Both the position numbers and the translations under genes were made by a program. Below the pieces are notes generated by a model. The model saw nothing but the letters and a program-made list of their open reading frames with translations, did no database searches and was not told the origin of the DNA. Positions 63,739 to 64,000 of a stretch of 64,000 bases of DNA are shown here, one piece after another. Source of the DNA: Cupriavidus sp. MP-37 (GTDB lineage Bacteria > Pseudomonadota > Gammaproteobacteria > Burkholderiales > Burkholderiaceae); NCBI RefSeq assembly GCF_020618415.1, contig NZ_CP085345.1, positions 310,001 through 374,000 on the forward strand, written 5' to 3'. The stretch's first letter is position 1. Each line of letters opens with the position of its first letter.

Positions 63739-64000
63739 ATGAGCACGACTTCCTCGATCCCCTTGTTCCACCTGGCGTTTCCCGTGCGCGACCTCGCCGA
63801 GGCGCGGCGTTTCTATGGCGGGTTGCTGGGCTGCCCGGAAGGCCGCAGTTCCGAGGCGTGGGTGGATTTCAACTTCTATGGCCACCAGGTGGTGGCGCAC
63901 CTGGCACCCGAGGAATGCGGCCACCGCGCCACCAGCGCCGTCGATGGCGACGATGTGCCGGTGCGCCATTTCGGCGCGATCCTGCCGATGGACCAGTGGG
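63739..64000 (+). CDS. VOC (glyoxalase/bleomycin-resistance/dioxygenase) protein, partial
   Basis: The first 87 residues of a VOC-superfamily protein; the rest is beyond the right edge. LFHLAFPVRDLAEARRFYGGLLGCPEGRSSEAWVDFNFYGHQVVAHL is the first beta-alpha-beta-beta-beta module, with a metal-ligand His in FHLAF and another in VVAHL. Probably regulated by the divergent LysR gene. The reaction cannot be assigned. Confidence 0.85.
   Translation, partial: MSTTSSIPLFHLAFPVRDLAEARRFYGGLLGCPEGRSSEAWVDFNFYGHQVVAHLAPEECGHRATSAVDGDDVPVRHFGAILPMDQW

Noticed and set aside
1..64000. CRISPR arrays, tRNA and rRNA genes
   Set aside because: No regularly spaced repeats, tRNA cloverleaf arms or rRNA signature stretches were recognised on either strand by eye.

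Overview
The window is GC-rich, gene-dense DNA whose gene set points to a Burkholderiaceae bacterium, most likely Cupriavidus. The pointers are an MbtH/NRPS siderophore operon, Bug-type solute-binding proteins, a CYP116B-type self-sufficient P450, a full phn C-P lyase cluster, many LysR regulators and a BCCT carrier. This is inferred from gene content; no database was searched.

Layout. 1-726 (minus): the end of an NRPS siderophore operon (type II thioesterase, MbtH) behind a textbook PvdS-type iron-starvation promoter. 924-3687: a SRPBCC protein and a BetT-like BCCT transporter. 3956-12027: a six-gene, translationally coupled vibrioferrin-type siderophore operon (ATP-grasp ligase, NIS synthetase, MFS exporter, NIS synthetase, PLP decarboxylase, SbnG-like citrate synthase) with a Fur-like box upstream and a divergent membrane-anchored LuxR-type regulator. 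12929-14329: an unknown protein with a possible nuclease-like motif.

14922-16521 is a small accessory patch: a VapBC toxin-antitoxin pair with its operator, a 28-bp dif-like XerCD site (15674-15701), and a decayed insertion sequence. All GGGNAGGG octamers found by eye left of this site lie on the + strand (8 of 8), and all found to its right lie on the - strand (11 of 11). This is the polarity expected of FtsK-orienting sequences around a replication terminus, so the window probably spans the terminus of its replicon.

16783-19877: two membrane proteins, one resembling a haem-b anchor of succinate dehydrogenase, with LysR and TetR regulators. 20215-24865: tricarballylate/citrate utilisation genes (tcuR, tcuB, tcuA) with a Bug protein in place of the usual MFS carrier. 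25065-28088: a racemase, a ModE-like regulator, a TetR/unknown pair and a membrane protein. 28309-32631: an exported RidA lipoprotein, a Tat/lipobox class-V aminotransferase and a NarL-type two-component system. 33175-38465: exported beta-propeller-type proteins, a DUF305 protein and a class C beta-lactamase-like enzyme.

38599-50261 is the phosphonate regulon: phnCDE, a GNAT, phnN with a DUF1045 2H-phosphoesterase, phnF, and phnGHIJKLM. Two Pho boxes and a GntR/HutC operator stand in front of the two forward operons. 50325-54759: IclR regulator, Bug protein and P450-reductase fusion, with a three-half-site operator. 56017-61743: LysR plus an AaeXAB-like aromatic-acid efflux operon with its own outer-membrane channel. 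The right end holds a secreted 13-residue repeat protein, a cupin, a LysR and the start of a VOC protein. I recognised no tRNA, rRNA or CRISPR array.
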